64,000 nt of DNA. Origin: an uncultured Draconibacterium sp. Its GTDB lineage: Bacteria > Bacteroidota > Bacteroidia > Bacteroidales > Prolixibacteraceae. Positions 8,979 to 16,669 of the stretch are shown piece after piece; positions within the stretch are counted from its first letter, which is position 1, and each line of letters opens with the position of its first letter. Both the position numbers and the translations under genes were made by a program. The DNA is taken from NCBI RefSeq assembly GCF_963675585.1, contig NZ_OY776414.1, positions 1,157,001-1,221,000 on the forward strand, given 5' to 3'. The notes under the pieces are model-generated. The model searched no databases and was not told where the DNA came from. It was given only the letters and a program-made list of their open reading frames with translations.

Positions 8979-9500
8979 TTATGGTCTTACTCTGGCTGCT
9001 TTTAAACTTTTTCCTGTTTTAAATGTAAAGTAGCGCTGTGCCAAATAACTGTATAGCACAACTATAAGGGTTGTTGCAATTTTAGAAGCGGTAGCATACC
9101 AGCCAAAATATTCAACAAAAGTTTTTAGAAATATATAGTTTAATACAATTGATCCGGCAACCGTAAGTAAATAACGAAAGAGCTGAATTTTACCTTCCAA
9201 TTCGGATGAAGTAAAAGTAACGTACTTTGCCAGTAAAAATCCGGTGGAAAAAGTAATTGGGAATACCATTAAAAAGGCTGCAATATGCGGACTTATTGCA
9301 ATAAAACCGAGGTCGACAATTTGCATGTCAAGCACATAACGGTAAAACAGGAAATAAAGCAGGATATCGAACAAGGTATTTGCTCCACCACTTGCTGCAT
9401 AACGAAAAATCTCTTTCGGAATAAATCGTAGAAATGGAAAATAAAACCAATCAATAATTGTGGTAATTATTTCCCCGATTTTCTCGAAAAGATCTCTCAT
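8979..9500 (-). CDS. GtrA-family membrane protein
   Basis: A 173-residue protein with four predicted membrane helices. It shows the GtrA pattern: FIPKEIFRYAASGGANTLFDILLYFLFY opening the first helix, and FLLAKYVTFTSS and YLAQRYFTFK, the paired Y-x-FxF elements after helices two and four. GtrA proteins are linked to flipping or export of undecaprenyl-phosphate sugars in cell-surface polysaccharide modification. No glycosyltransferase is adjacent, so the specific role stays open. Confidence 0.85.
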   Translation of the reverse strand: MRDLFEKIGEIITTIIDWFYFPFLRFIPKEIFRYAASGGANTLFDILLYFLFYRYVLDMQIVDLGFIAISPHIAAFLMVFPITFSTGFLLAKYVTFTSSELEGKIQLFRYLLTVAGSIVLNYIFLKTFVEYFGWYATASKIATTLIVVLYSYLAQRYFTFKTGKSLKAARVRP

Positions 9501-9593
9501 TGAATTGCAATTAATTTGAATTTTTCGTTTGCAAAGAAAATAAAAAAATATGAACCTGATAAAAATGGCTTTACAGTTTGCTTTAAAAGTGAG

Positions 9594-10010
9594 CTACAAT
9601 TCAGGCGGTTTGCGCAGTTGTTTTTTTGTTGCTACTATTTTCTTGCCGGCCAAACGTTTTAATTTCGACGACTTGGTAGGAGAGGTTTTTATGCGTTTTT
9701 TCACCGGTGTTAGTGCATTTTCTATTCTGTCGAAGAATTTTTGGATAACTTCTTCTTTGTTTCTCCACTGGCTACGGTAAACACTCGATACCAGTATTAA
9801 CTCGTTTTCTGAATTAATCCGGTTTTTAAGTTTCTGTTGCAGGATAAGTATTTCAGAATCAGAAAAAGTAGTGGTTTCGGATAATGAAAAGCGCAGTTCA
9901 ACTTGTGTATTTACTTTGTTTACATTTTGCCCTCCCGGGCCGCTGCTCCGCGTGGCGGCAAATTTTAGTTCGGATAATAATTGCTGTTTGCGTGTATCTG
10001 AAAGTTTCAT
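9594..10010 (-). CDS. arfB: Ribosome-rescue peptidyl-tRNA hydrolase ArfB (class I RF domain)
   Basis: This 138-residue protein has the release-factor catalytic GGQ motif in RSSGPGGQNVNKVNTQVELRF (about residues 20-40) and a basic C-terminal tail (KKRIKTSPTKSSKLKRLAGKK...KKQLRKPP). That tail lies in the mRNA entry channel in ArfB/YaeJ. Length and tail separate it from RF1/RF2. It should hydrolyse peptidyl-tRNA on ribosomes stalled without a stop codon. It starts 2 bp after the stop of the Crp/Fnr regulator gene, so the two form one transcript. Confidence 0.92.
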   Translation of the reverse strand: MKLSDTRKQQLLSELKFAATRSSGPGGQNVNKVNTQVELRFSLSETTTFSDSEILILQQKLKNRINSENELILVSSVYRSQWRNKEEVIQKFFDRIENALTPVKKRIKTSPTKSSKLKRLAGKKIVATKKQLRKPPEL

Positions 10011-10012
10011 TT

Positions 10013-10672
10013 TTAGCCGTTTTTACTAATGCTCTCCAGTTTTTGAACATCTTTTACTTCAATTGCTTTTCCTTTTAGTTTTAAAATTCCTTCTTTTTCG
10101 AATTCTTTTAAAAACTTTATGGCACTTTCGGTTGAAATAGATGCAAAATCGGCCAAATCCTGCCGGGTAAGCAGCTGAAAAATATTGGCTTTCTGAAAAT
10201 CGTTTTTTGATAAATATAGCAATGAAGAAGCCAGTTTTCCGCGCATTTGTTTGTACGAAACATTTTTAATAATCTCTAACAAATGTTTTTCGTAACGGTA
10301 ATTTCGTGATGTTATTTCAAGTGCAAATTGTGGATTGTCGATTAAAATTTGTTTCAGGCTTTCTTTCTCGATCATACAAATTTCAGCATTTGTTATTGCC
10401 TGCGTAGAGTAGGTGTGTACGGTTTCCCCAAATACCGATGAAAACGCCAAAAAATCGCCCGGTTTCGAAATGCTAATGTTTATTTGCTTGTCAAATCCGG
10501 TTTGCAGATATACTTTTACCAAGCCTTTTACAACATAAATTACGTATGGGGCAAAAGCTCCCTGCTTAAAAATATTTTCACCTTTTACATATTCAACGCG
10601 GGTTTTATGCTCGTTTAAATCGGTAAAATATTCCAGTTTACAGTCGCCTTTAAATCCTTCAAAGTCACTCAT
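10013..10672 (-). CDS. Crp/Fnr-family transcriptional regulator
   Basis: A 219-residue protein. The N-terminal cyclic-nucleotide-binding-like barrel (about 20-130) contains KGENIFKQGAFAPYVIYVVKG and SKPGDFLAF. A dimerisation helix leads to a C-terminal winged HTH with TRQDLADFASISTESAIKFLKEF as recognition unit (about 168-190). There is no Fnr-type N-terminal Cys cluster, so a [4Fe-4S] oxygen sensor is unlikely. It is divergent from a redox gene cluster, with a long perfect palindrome between them, and is the obvious candidate regulator of that cluster and of itself. The effector is unknown. Confidence 0.92.
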   Translation of the reverse strand: MSDFEGFKGDCKLEYFTDLNEHKTRVEYVKGENIFKQGAFAPYVIYVVKGLVKVYLQTGFDKQINISISKPGDFLAFSSVFGETVHTYSTQAITNAEICMIEKESLKQILIDNPQFALEITSRNYRYEKHLLEIIKNVSYKQMRGKLASSLLYLSKNDFQKANIFQLLTRQDLADFASISTESAIKFLKEFEKEGILKLKGKAIEVKDVQKLESISKNG

Positions 10673-10693
10673 GAAAGTGTTTTTTTAAGTACC

Positions 10694-10723
10694 CAAAAAT
10701 ACATAACTAAACCAATAATTCAA
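10694..10723 (-). promoter_or_regulatory. Promoter of the Crp/Fnr regulator gene
   Basis: Read on the reverse strand, TTG (10721-10723) is followed after 19 nt by TATTTTTG (10694-10701), matching the Bacteroidota -33/-7 consensus. Predicted start of transcription is near 10688, about 15 nt before the ATG. Confidence 0.6.
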
Positions 10724-10768
10724 GCATTGTTTACATCATTGCACGATATTTTACAATCTGCTGCCACA

Positions 10769-10798
10769 TTTTTTTTCTGTCATATGACAGAAAAAAAA
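10769..10798. promoter_or_regulatory. 30-bp perfect palindrome between divergent promoters (candidate Crp/Fnr operator)
   Basis: Eight T, then CTGTCATATGACAG, then eight A form a perfect dyad centred at 10783/10784. The core TGTCATATGACA has the size and symmetry of a Crp/Fnr dimer site. The centre is about 96 bp from the predicted start of the regulator transcript and about 98 bp from that of the redox operon, so one site could serve both promoters from an upstream activator position. A bidirectional terminator reading is less likely, because both flanking genes are transcribed away from it. Confidence 0.65.
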
Positions 10799-10867
10799 CT
10801 ATAAAAGTTCAGCTCGTAGTATGCCACACTTCGGTCTGGTTTTCTGGTATCTGGTTTTTATGTCATC

Positions 10868-10875
10868 TATCTTTG
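10868..10875 (+). promoter_or_regulatory. -7 element of the redox-cluster promoter
   Basis: TATCTTTG matches TAnnTTTG; predicted transcription start is near 10881, about 17 nt before the first ATG. The -33 region (around TTCTGG, 10842-10847) is poor, which fits a promoter needing an activator. Confidence 0.5.
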
Positions 10876-10897
10876 TCTCATAAGTTTAATCACAAAA

Positions 10898-11242
10898 ATG
10901 AAACGAGTAGCAATACCAATAGCAGAGAATAAGTTAAGCGAATATTTCGGAGGATGTTCCTATTACGAAATTTTCGAGATTAAAGATGGTAAGGTAAAAA
11001 ACAAAATTACCGAAATGCCAACAGTATCTGATGTTTCAGAATTACCCGATTGGTTAAAACAGAAGAACATTACCGATGTAATTGCCTACAAGGTGAACAA
11101 GAATATCATTTCTCTTTTTGCCTCGAAAAAGGTAAATCTGTTTGTGGGTGTACCTCAAAATACCAGCGATGTACTAATCGACGAATACCTGCAGGGTAAG
11201 CTGGTATCGGACGAACATATTATTTCCGAATTGATTAAATAA
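10898..11242 (+). CDS. NifX/NifB-associated (dinitrogenase FeMo-cofactor-type) domain protein
   Basis: A 114-residue protein with the RNase H-like FeMo-co-binding fold: VAIPIAENKLSEYFGGCSYYEIFEIKDGKV is the standard N-terminus (usually SxHFGxxxxF; here EYFGGCSYYEIF). Family members bind iron-sulfur or heterometal clusters. No nitrogenase genes are near, so a general Fe-S or redox role is more likely. It is the first gene of the cluster, 5 bp before the polyferredoxin gene. Cys27 in FGGC lies where family members usually have other residues and could be a ligand. Confidence 0.82.
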   Translation: MKRVAIPIAENKLSEYFGGCSYYEIFEIKDGKVKNKITEMPTVSDVSELPDWLKQKNITDVIAYKVNKNIISLFASKKVNLFVGVPQNTSDVLIDEYLQGKLVSDEHIISELIK

Positions 11243-11246
11243 AAGC

Positions 11247-11786
11247 ATGAAGTACACTAAGCTTGTAAAAATAATAGCACAAAAACGGTTTCTTATCCAG
11301 CTCTTGTTAGGCGCAGTTACTTATGTTGCTGTTTCATATTATCATGTTTCGTTGTGGTGGATTTTTGGCATAGGAACCTTTGTGGGGGTAATTTGGGGGA
11401 AGGTTTTTTGCCGCTGGATGTGTCCCATTGGAATTATGATGGAGCTTCTTATGAAATTAAGTCCCAATGATTCGTTAAAAGGAATGTATCAGTACCACAA
11501 AATGGGATGTCCCATAGCTTGGGTTTCAGGTCTTTTAAATCGATTGTCGTTGTTTAAAATTACCTTAAACAAAGATACCTGCAAAAATTGTGGATTGTGC
11601 GACAAAGCTTGCTACATGCCCAGTATTGATCAACAAAAATTTAGTTTATATAAAAGCAATAAGTCAAATCCTGCTGAAGCGTACAGTTGTTCGAAATGCC
11701 TGAAATGCGTTGAGCAATGTCCGAATGGCAGTTTAAGTTACCGACCAGTATTTAGTATAAATCAATATAAAAATTTTAAAAAATGA
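11247..11786 (+). CDS. NapH/RdxA-type membrane polyferredoxin (4Fe-4S)
   Basis: A 179-residue protein with two or three membrane segments in the first ~75 residues, including the cluster-adjacent motif GKVFCRWMCPIGIMMEL. Two CxxCxxCxxxC-type ferredoxin motifs follow: CKNCGLCDKAC (about 112-122) and CSKCLKCVEQC (about 152-162). NapH-like proteins pass electrons between quinol and soluble or periplasmic carriers. Its place between a cluster-binding protein and thioredoxin genes suggests an electron route into a thiol or Fe-S system. The stop overlaps the next start (ATGA, 11783-11786), indicating translational coupling. Confidence 0.88.
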   Translation: MKYTKLVKIIAQKRFLIQLLLGAVTYVAVSYYHVSLWWIFGIGTFVGVIWGKVFCRWMCPIGIMMELLMKLSPNDSLKGMYQYHKMGCPIAWVSGLLNRLSLFKITLNKDTCKNCGLCDKACYMPSIDQQKFSLYKSNKSNPAEAYSCSKCLKCVEQCPNGSLSYRPVFSINQYKNFKK

Positions 11787-12133
11787 AATTATTACACACA
11801 GGACTTCACGAGATTGAAACAGCGGCTGAATTAGAAAAACTAATTGCAGAAAACGAAAATGTAATGGTATGTTGCGGACGAATGGGCCCAATGTGTTTGC
11901 CGGTTTACGATGTAATGGAGGAGTTGGAAGAAGAGCGTACAAATGTAAAATTTGCGGTTATGGCTTTTGATAATCCGGAAGCTGCAGTAATTCGGAATGC
12001 TCCCGATTGTCGTGGTTTTATGGGGCTGCCATTTACCATGTATTACAAAGATGGGAAAGTTGCAACCGCTACCAGCAGCATCCAGAACATGCAACAGGTT
12101 TCAAGCATTCTTGACGAAGAATTTGGAGCTTAA
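11783..12133 (+). CDS. Thioredoxin-like protein with unusual CC-x5-C site
   Basis: A 116-residue protein with a thioredoxin-like layout: N-terminal helix, central strand ENVMVCCGRMGPMCLPVYDVM, FAVMAFDNPEA, then LPFTMYYKDGK with the cis-Pro before beta-4, and a final helix. The canonical WCGPC is replaced by CCGRMGPMC, so the redox pair, if any, is not CxxC. It overlaps the polyferredoxin gene by 4 bp and precedes a thioredoxin reductase, which points to a dedicated thiol carrier. An alternative is a scaffold or cluster-binding role. Fold assignment is fair; function is inferred. Confidence 0.7.
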   Translation: MKLLHTGLHEIETAAELEKLIAENENVMVCCGRMGPMCLPVYDVMEELEEERTNVKFAVMAFDNPEAAVIRNAPDCRGFMGLPFTMYYKDGKVATATSSIQNMQQVSSILDEEFGA

Positions 12134-12223
12134 AACAGGTTCCACATACAAATAATGTTGTTCCTGAAAAAGTGATTTGTTTTTGCGGGAACAACAGAAT
12201 TGAATAAATTAACACGAAGAACG

Positions 12224-13144
12224 ATGAATGAAATATTCGATACAATAATAGTGGGAGCCGGTGCTGCTGGTTTAACAGCAGGTATTTATGCATCGCGGGC
12301 AAAACTATCGACACTTATTTTAAACGAAGGCGCTGTTGGCGGACAAATGGTTTTAACCGAAGAAATTGCAAACTATCCGGGAGTACCAACTACAAAAGGA
12401 TATATGCTGGCCAACAACATGAAAATGCAAGCCAAAAGTTTTGGGTGTAAAATAAAATCGAATGTTAAAATTAAAAGCTATAAACTGGAAGGCGATGTAA
12501 AAAACATTGAACTGGAAGACGGCAGAGTATTTCAGGGAAAATCGGTAATACTTACTCCGGGTGGCAGGCCACGTTCGTTAAATATCGAAGGCGAAGACCA
12601 GTTTAAAGGCAAAGGAATTTCGTACTGCGCAACTTGCGATGGCGACTTTTTTACCGATAAAGAGGTGGTTGTAGTTGGTGGTGGAAATTCGGCTTTGGAA
12701 GAAGCGGTTGCGCTTACAACTTTTGCAACAAAGGTTACTATCGTTCATCAGTTCGATCATTTTCAGGCATTCGAACATGCGATTCAAGAGGCTAAAAACA
12801 ATCCAAAAATTGAGTTTGTTATGGAATCGGAGTTGCGCGGTTTTTATGGTAAGGGGCAGCTGCAAAAAGTTAAAATAGAACATTTGCCTACGGGTAAAAT
12901 GTCGGAGTTATCCACCGATGGGACCTTTATTTTTATTGGTTACCAGCCAAACACCGAAGATCTTGCCGATTTAATAGAATTAAATATGCGGAATGAAATT
13001 GTTGTTGATTCGGATATGAAAACCAGTGTTAAAGGTATTTTTGCAGCAGGCGATTGTATTAACAAAAAATACAGACAGGTAACCACGGCTGTTGCCGAGG
13101 GAACAATTGCAGCATTAAGCGTTTCGGAGTATTTGCGCAGTTAA
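12224..13144 (+). CDS. trxB: Thioredoxin reductase
   Basis: A 306-residue flavoprotein from the ATG at 12224. FAD-binding GAGAAGLTAGIYASRA is near the N-terminus, the redox-active CATCDGD sits at about residues 133-139, NADPH-binding GGGNSALEEA at about 152-161, and the C-terminal FAD motif GIFAAGDCINK near 272-282. It reduces thioredoxin with NADPH in the cytoplasm. An in-frame TTG at 12200 would add eight residues (MNKLTRRT) not found in the family, so the ATG is preferred. Two thioredoxin-type partners are encoded on either side. Confidence 0.95.
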   Translation: MNEIFDTIIVGAGAAGLTAGIYASRAKLSTLILNEGAVGGQMVLTEEIANYPGVPTTKGYMLANNMKMQAKSFGCKIKSNVKIKSYKLEGDVKNIELEDGRVFQGKSVILTPGGRPRSLNIEGEDQFKGKGISYCATCDGDFFTDKEVVVVGGGNSALEEAVALTTFATKVTIVHQFDHFQAFEHAIQEAKNNPKIEFVMESELRGFYGKGQLQKVKIEHLPTGKMSELSTDGTFIFIGYQPNTEDLADLIELNMRNEIVVDSDMKTSVKGIFAAGDCINKKYRQVTTAVAEGTIAALSVSEYLRS

Positions 13145-13190
13145 AAATGATCGAAATAAAATAAATACAAACAGATAGAGAATATAGATA

Positions 13191-13613
13191 ATGGCAAAAC
13201 AAGAAGTAAAAGTTAACTGGCTGGAAAATATGGCCTTTGAAGCGGAAATTAATGGACACAAAATTATATTGGATGCGGCTGAACCCGTTGGTGGAGAAGA
13301 TCGCGGGCCAAGACCAAAACCATTGATGTTAACCGCTTTAGCCGGATGCACAGGAATGGACGTTGTGTCTATTTTGAAGAAAATGCGGGTAGAGGTGGAG
13401 GATTTTAGCGTTAGCGTGGAAGGCGATTTAACGGAAGAACATCCGAAACAGTTTTCTAAAATGAATGTTATATATAGCTTTAAAGGGAAGGACCTTCCAT
13501 TGGAAAAACTAAAAAAAGCCGTTAGTTTGTCGGAAGAAAGATATTGTGGAGTAAGTGCTTTGTACAAAAAAGTAATTGAAGTTACTTCCGAAATAAAAAT
13601 TATTGAATCGTAA
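13191..13613 (+). CDS. OsmC/Ohr-family protein
   Basis: A 140-residue protein with the OsmC fold. GGEDRGPRPKPLMLTALAGCTGMDVVSILKKM carries the first conserved Cys (about residue 57) and SLSEERYCGVSALYKK the second (about 121). This pair forms the peroxidatic site of OsmC/Ohr thiol peroxidases, which act on organic hydroperoxides. It lies between thioredoxin reductase and a thioredoxin, which fits a peroxide-detoxifying unit supplied with electrons by its neighbours. Cytoplasmic; no signal peptide. Confidence 0.9.
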   Translation: MAKQEVKVNWLENMAFEAEINGHKIILDAAEPVGGEDRGPRPKPLMLTALAGCTGMDVVSILKKMRVEVEDFSVSVEGDLTEEHPKQFSKMNVIYSFKGKDLPLEKLKKAVSLSEERYCGVSALYKKVIEVTSEIKIIES

Positions 13614-13616
13614 ATT

Positions 13617-14039
13617 ATGTCGATAACACTTATTGTAATTCTTGTAGTTGTAGTGGCGCTGGTTGCGCTAATTACTGTGAACTATTTTCGAATGAAAAAT
13701 GCGAAACCTGTAGCAAACAGTAAACAAATTAAAGTTCTGAATAATAAAAATTTTAAAGCTGCTACAAAGCGGGGAGTGGCTTTGGTTGATTTTTGGGCAC
13801 CCTGGTGCGGGCCATGTAAAATAATTGCCCCGGTTGTAAACGAAATAGCCGATAGCCAAAACGAATTTATGGTGGCAAAAGTGAATGTGGATCACAATCA
13901 GCAGTTGGCACAAAAATTTAAAGTACGAAATATTCCAACCATGCTTATTTTAAAGGATGGTAAAGAAGCCGGACGAATTGTAGGTGTAAAAACCAAAAAA
14001 GCAATTCTAAGGGAAGTAGAGGCCGTTATGGCCAGCTAG
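13617..14039 (+). CDS. Membrane-anchored thioredoxin
   Basis: A 140-residue protein. One N-terminal membrane helix (about 3-24, SITLIVILVVVVALVALITV) is followed by a complete thioredoxin domain with VDFWAPWCGPCKII (active site about residues 57-61) and the cis-Pro motif RNIPTMLIL. The anchor is an addition to the usual ~105-residue thioredoxin. Which side of the membrane the domain faces cannot be read with certainty; a periplasmic position is plausible. It starts 3 bp after the OsmC stop and ends the cluster. Confidence 0.92.
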   Translation: MSITLIVILVVVVALVALITVNYFRMKNAKPVANSKQIKVLNNKNFKAATKRGVALVDFWAPWCGPCKIIAPVVNEIADSQNEFMVAKVNVDHNQQLAQKFKVRNIPTMLILKDGKEAGRIVGVKTKKAILREVEAVMAS

Positions 14040-14121
14040 AACAGATGTTCTTGTTCGCCGGTCAGAATTTTGGCCATAAAAAGTCAGGTATTTAGAAGCA
14101 AAATACAGTTCGAAATAAATT

Positions 14122-14157
14122 AAACCGCTTTTTACCTAGGTAAAGGGCGGTTTTTTT
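14122..14157 (+). terminator. Terminator of the redox cluster
   Basis: AAACCGC (14122-14128) pairs with GCGGTTT (14147-14153), with the inner palindrome TTTACCTAGGTAAA (14131-14144) extending the stem, followed by a T tract. It sits 82 bp after the thioredoxin stop. Confidence 0.85.
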
Positions 14158-14303
14158 GTTGGCTTATCACTAAATCTTATTCAAACAGGTATAAATCGCT
14201 GAATGCACATCAGGGTTTAAGTAGTGATTTTCAAACCTTTTGTTAGGTGCAAATCAGCATCGAATTTTATACTACAAGCCGAAGTTCAGATATCTTTGAA
14301 GTA

Positions 14304-14386
14304 TAAATTCGAAACACAAAACAATACATATCGAAGTTGCTTCTACAAAGAAATTGAATCCTGGAGTGGACGCCAGGATTTTTTCT
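14304..14386 (+). ncRNA. Candidate small RNA between thioredoxin and exonuclease III genes
   Basis: After the cluster terminator, a -7 box TATCTTTG (14291-14298) is followed by about 55 nt with no credible reading frame. A strong forward-strand terminator comes next: AATCCTGG (14357-14364) pairs with CCAGGATT (14373-14380), then TTTTCTTTTT. The terminator has no U tract on the reverse strand, so it does not belong to the exonuclease gene, and no forward-strand gene ends here. A short transcript of roughly 80 nt is the simplest explanation. The -33 box is weak. Confidence 0.35.
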
Positions 14387-14411
14387 TTTTACACTCCATT
14401 GAATTTGAAAA

Positions 14412-15176
14412 TTAGTTGATTTCTATTCCAACCGGACAGTGATCTGATCCCATAACTTCGTTTAATATAAACGCATTTGAAAGTGAAGGCAATAGTTTCT
14501 CGCTCACTAAAAAATAATCGATCCTCCAGCCTACATTCTTGCCACGTGCTCCGGCCCTGTAACTCCACCACGAATATTTTCCTGTTTCTTCGGGATAAAA
14601 GTGCCTGAATGAATCCAGAAGTCCACCATTGGTAAATCGGTCCATTCCATCTATTTCTTCCTGCATGTAACCGGCCGATTTATTGTAATTGGGTTTGGGA
14701 CGCGCCAAATCAATGTCTTTGTGCGCCACATTAAAATCGCCGCAAACAACAACCGGCTTTGTTTTCTCAAGCTCTTTCAGGTAATCGAAAAATGCTTTGT
14801 CCCATTCCTGACGGTACTCAAGTCGTTTTAATTCGCTGCCTGAGTTTGGGACGTACACATCAACCAGAAAAAAATCGTTGTATTCGAGGTTTAAAACCCG
14901 CCCTTCAGTATCGTGCTCTTCAATTCCAATACCACGCGAAACACTTAGCGGTTCCTGTTTTGAAAGAATTGCCGTTCCGGAGTAGCCTTTTTTTTCGGCC
15001 GAACTTGAATAAATAAAGTAACCTTCTATTTGCGCGAGAGTTTCCGCCACCTGATCGTCTTGCGCTTTTGTTTCCTGCAAACACAAAATGTCAGTATTCA
15101 TCGATTTAAAATCTTCAAAAAAATTCTTTTTGGCCACGGCACGAATTCCGTTCACATTCCACGAGATAATCTTCAT
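14412..15176 (-). CDS. xth: Exodeoxyribonuclease III
   Basis: A 254-residue AP endonuclease/3'-5' exonuclease of base-excision repair. The fold markers are MKIISWNVNGIRA at the start (Asn at position 8), LCLQETKAQ (metal-binding Glu), VDVYVPNSG, VVCGDFNVAHKDIDLARPK (catalytic Asp and Asn), SWWSYR and the terminal GSDHCPVGIEI (His-Asp pair). The upstream TTG-like extension reaching 15218 adds 14 residues not seen in the family; the ATG at 15176 gives the exact N-terminal strand. It is transcribed alone. Confidence 0.95.
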   Translation of the reverse strand: MKIISWNVNGIRAVAKKNFFEDFKSMNTDILCLQETKAQDDQVAETLAQIEGYFIYSSSAEKKGYSGTAILSKQEPLSVSRGIGIEEHDTEGRVLNLEYNDFFLVDVYVPNSGSELKRLEYRQEWDKAFFDYLKELEKTKPVVVCGDFNVAHKDIDLARPKPNYNKSAGYMQEEIDGMDRFTNGGLLDSFRHFYPEETGKYSWWSYRAGARGKNVGWRIDYFLVSEKLLPSLSNAFILNEVMGSDHCPVGIEIN

Positions 15177-15258
15177 TCTTATTGATTTATTTTTGCGGTT
15201 AAAATAATAAATACACATTACTCGCGGAAGTGTTCACCAAAGTTTTAAACAGAAAAAA

Positions 15259-15284
15259 GCCTGTTTACATATTTGCAAACAGGC
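15259..15284 (-). terminator. Terminator of the FadL-family gene
   Basis: GCCTGTTT (15259-15266) pairs with AAACAGGC (15277-15284) around a 10-nt loop. On the reverse strand the stem is followed by TTTTTTCT. It separates the porin gene from xth. Confidence 0.85.
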
Positions 15285-15328
15285 CTTTTACTTAATATAT
15301 TCTACTTAACTCAGTAATGAAAATTCTT

Positions 15329-16594
15329 TTAGAAAGAAAAACCCAATTCCAATTCAAACTGGTTCATTTCAATTTCAATGGTTTGTCCCGATGGAGGATC
15401 CATTGGGTTTGCGCCTTTAACGCTATTGTTTAATGCGTAGTTCATTGCTACATGAAACTGGTTTCCGCTTTTACCAACTTCTTTTGATAAACCAAGCGAA
15501 ATTTGATTTTGAACTACACCCGGAGCCAAAATGTTAAACATTACTTCCGATTCCTGTACCGGATTTTGACCGATTGAAACACCACCTCTGAATTCCCATG
15601 TGTCGATACCTGCATAGTTTAAACCAACTTTATATACCATAACGTTTTCCCATCCAAAACCGGCGCCTTCGTCTGTTCCAAGCGGGCTGGTCATTAAATT
15701 GGGTAACATTGGATTTCCAATCGAATTTATTTCGCTGTACATAATTGATTTTACATCGGCCATTACGGTAAAGTCTTCCACAACTTCCCACGAGAAACCG
15801 GCTGTCCAGCTCGATGGAATGTTAAAGGCTCCCTGCTCTGCAAAAAGACCGGCATAATCTTCGAATTCGCTCATAAATACCTGCGACTGGTACATAACGC
15901 CAATTGAGAAATTGTCGGTTAACTGACCCAGGTAACCAATTTTAAATCCGTAGCCAAAACCACTGTCGGTTCCGTTACCCGAAAGGGCAGCCGGATTTGA
16001 TGAAAAAGCACCAAAAGAAAGTAAGCCGTTGGCTTCAAAAGTTTGATAAGCAACCACACCGGTAACACCAATACTGTGTTTCTCTCCCAGTTTTTGCGAG
16101 AAAGTTACATTTCCAAACATCTGAATCAGGTTAACACCTGTGGTTTCAGAAGATGGATCATAAAATGTGGCTGTTGGATAATTGGTATTCATTCCTCCAT
16201 TGCCAAAAAGGGCAGCCGAAATTGCCGATTTTTCATTCAACATCCAGTTGGCTCCAAGCGATGGAATTACAAAAAGTTTGCTGTCGCTTTCAATGGTACC
16301 GGGCATTAAACCAAAAGTACCTTCCATGCCCGAAGGGTTTCCTGCAACTGTGTACTGACGATTTGGATTAAATAAGCCAACTCCAAGTTGGTATTTATTG
16401 CCTAAGAATGCTGCTCCTGCAGGGTTTCCATTAATTAATGAGCCCTGGTAAAAGGCTATTCCTGCTCCTGCCAAACCTTTGTTAATAGTTCCGTAGCCAG
16501 TGCTAAAGTATCCATCGGTAGCCATTACCTGAACAGATACAAAAAGGCTCACCAGCGCTAAAACAACTGTTTTCCTAAAATTTAGATTTTTCAT
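15329..16594 (-). CDS. OmpP1/FadL-family outer-membrane transporter
   Basis: A 421-residue outer-membrane beta-barrel. The Sec signal peptide runs to about residue 25 (LALVSLFVSVQVMA before TDGYF). The mature N-terminus has the FadL plug motif GYGTINKGLAGAGIAFYQGSLINGNPAGAAFL (compare the NPA element), and the protein ends in Phe (ELGFSF), typical of barrels assembled by BAM. FadL-type channels import long-chain fatty acids and other hydrophobic compounds. The ATG at 16594 gives a normal signal peptide; a TTG twelve bases upstream is less likely. No fatty-acid catabolic genes are adjacent. Confidence 0.9.
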   Translation of the reverse strand: MKNLNFRKTVVLALVSLFVSVQVMATDGYFSTGYGTINKGLAGAGIAFYQGSLINGNPAGAAFLGNKYQLGVGLFNPNRQYTVAGNPSGMEGTFGLMPGTIESDSKLFVIPSLGANWMLNEKSAISAALFGNGGMNTNYPTATFYDPSSETTGVNLIQMFGNVTFSQKLGEKHSIGVTGVVAYQTFEANGLLSFGAFSSNPAALSGNGTDSGFGYGFKIGYLGQLTDNFSIGVMYQSQVFMSEFEDYAGLFAEQGAFNIPSSWTAGFSWEVVEDFTVMADVKSIMYSEINSIGNPMLPNLMTSPLGTDEGAGFGWENVMVYKVGLNYAGIDTWEFRGGVSIGQNPVQESEVMFNILAPGVVQNQISLGLSKEVGKSGNQFHVAMNYALNNSVKGANPMDPPSGQTIEIEMNQFELELGFSF

Positions 16595-16669
16595 AGTATT
16601 TAACAATTTTTATAGATATAAATCGCCGATAAAAGTATCGCATAAAAAAAATGCCGCCATCCAATTGAT

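Noticed and set aside
10898-11786. Nitrogenase or nitrogen-fixation locus
   Set aside because: A NifX-like domain and a polyferredoxin occur, but no nifHDK, nifE, nifN or nifB is nearby; the context is thiol redox.
14224-14415. 63-codon forward ORF after the redox cluster
   Set aside because: It crosses a promoter box and a perfect terminator hairpin and has no protein-like features.
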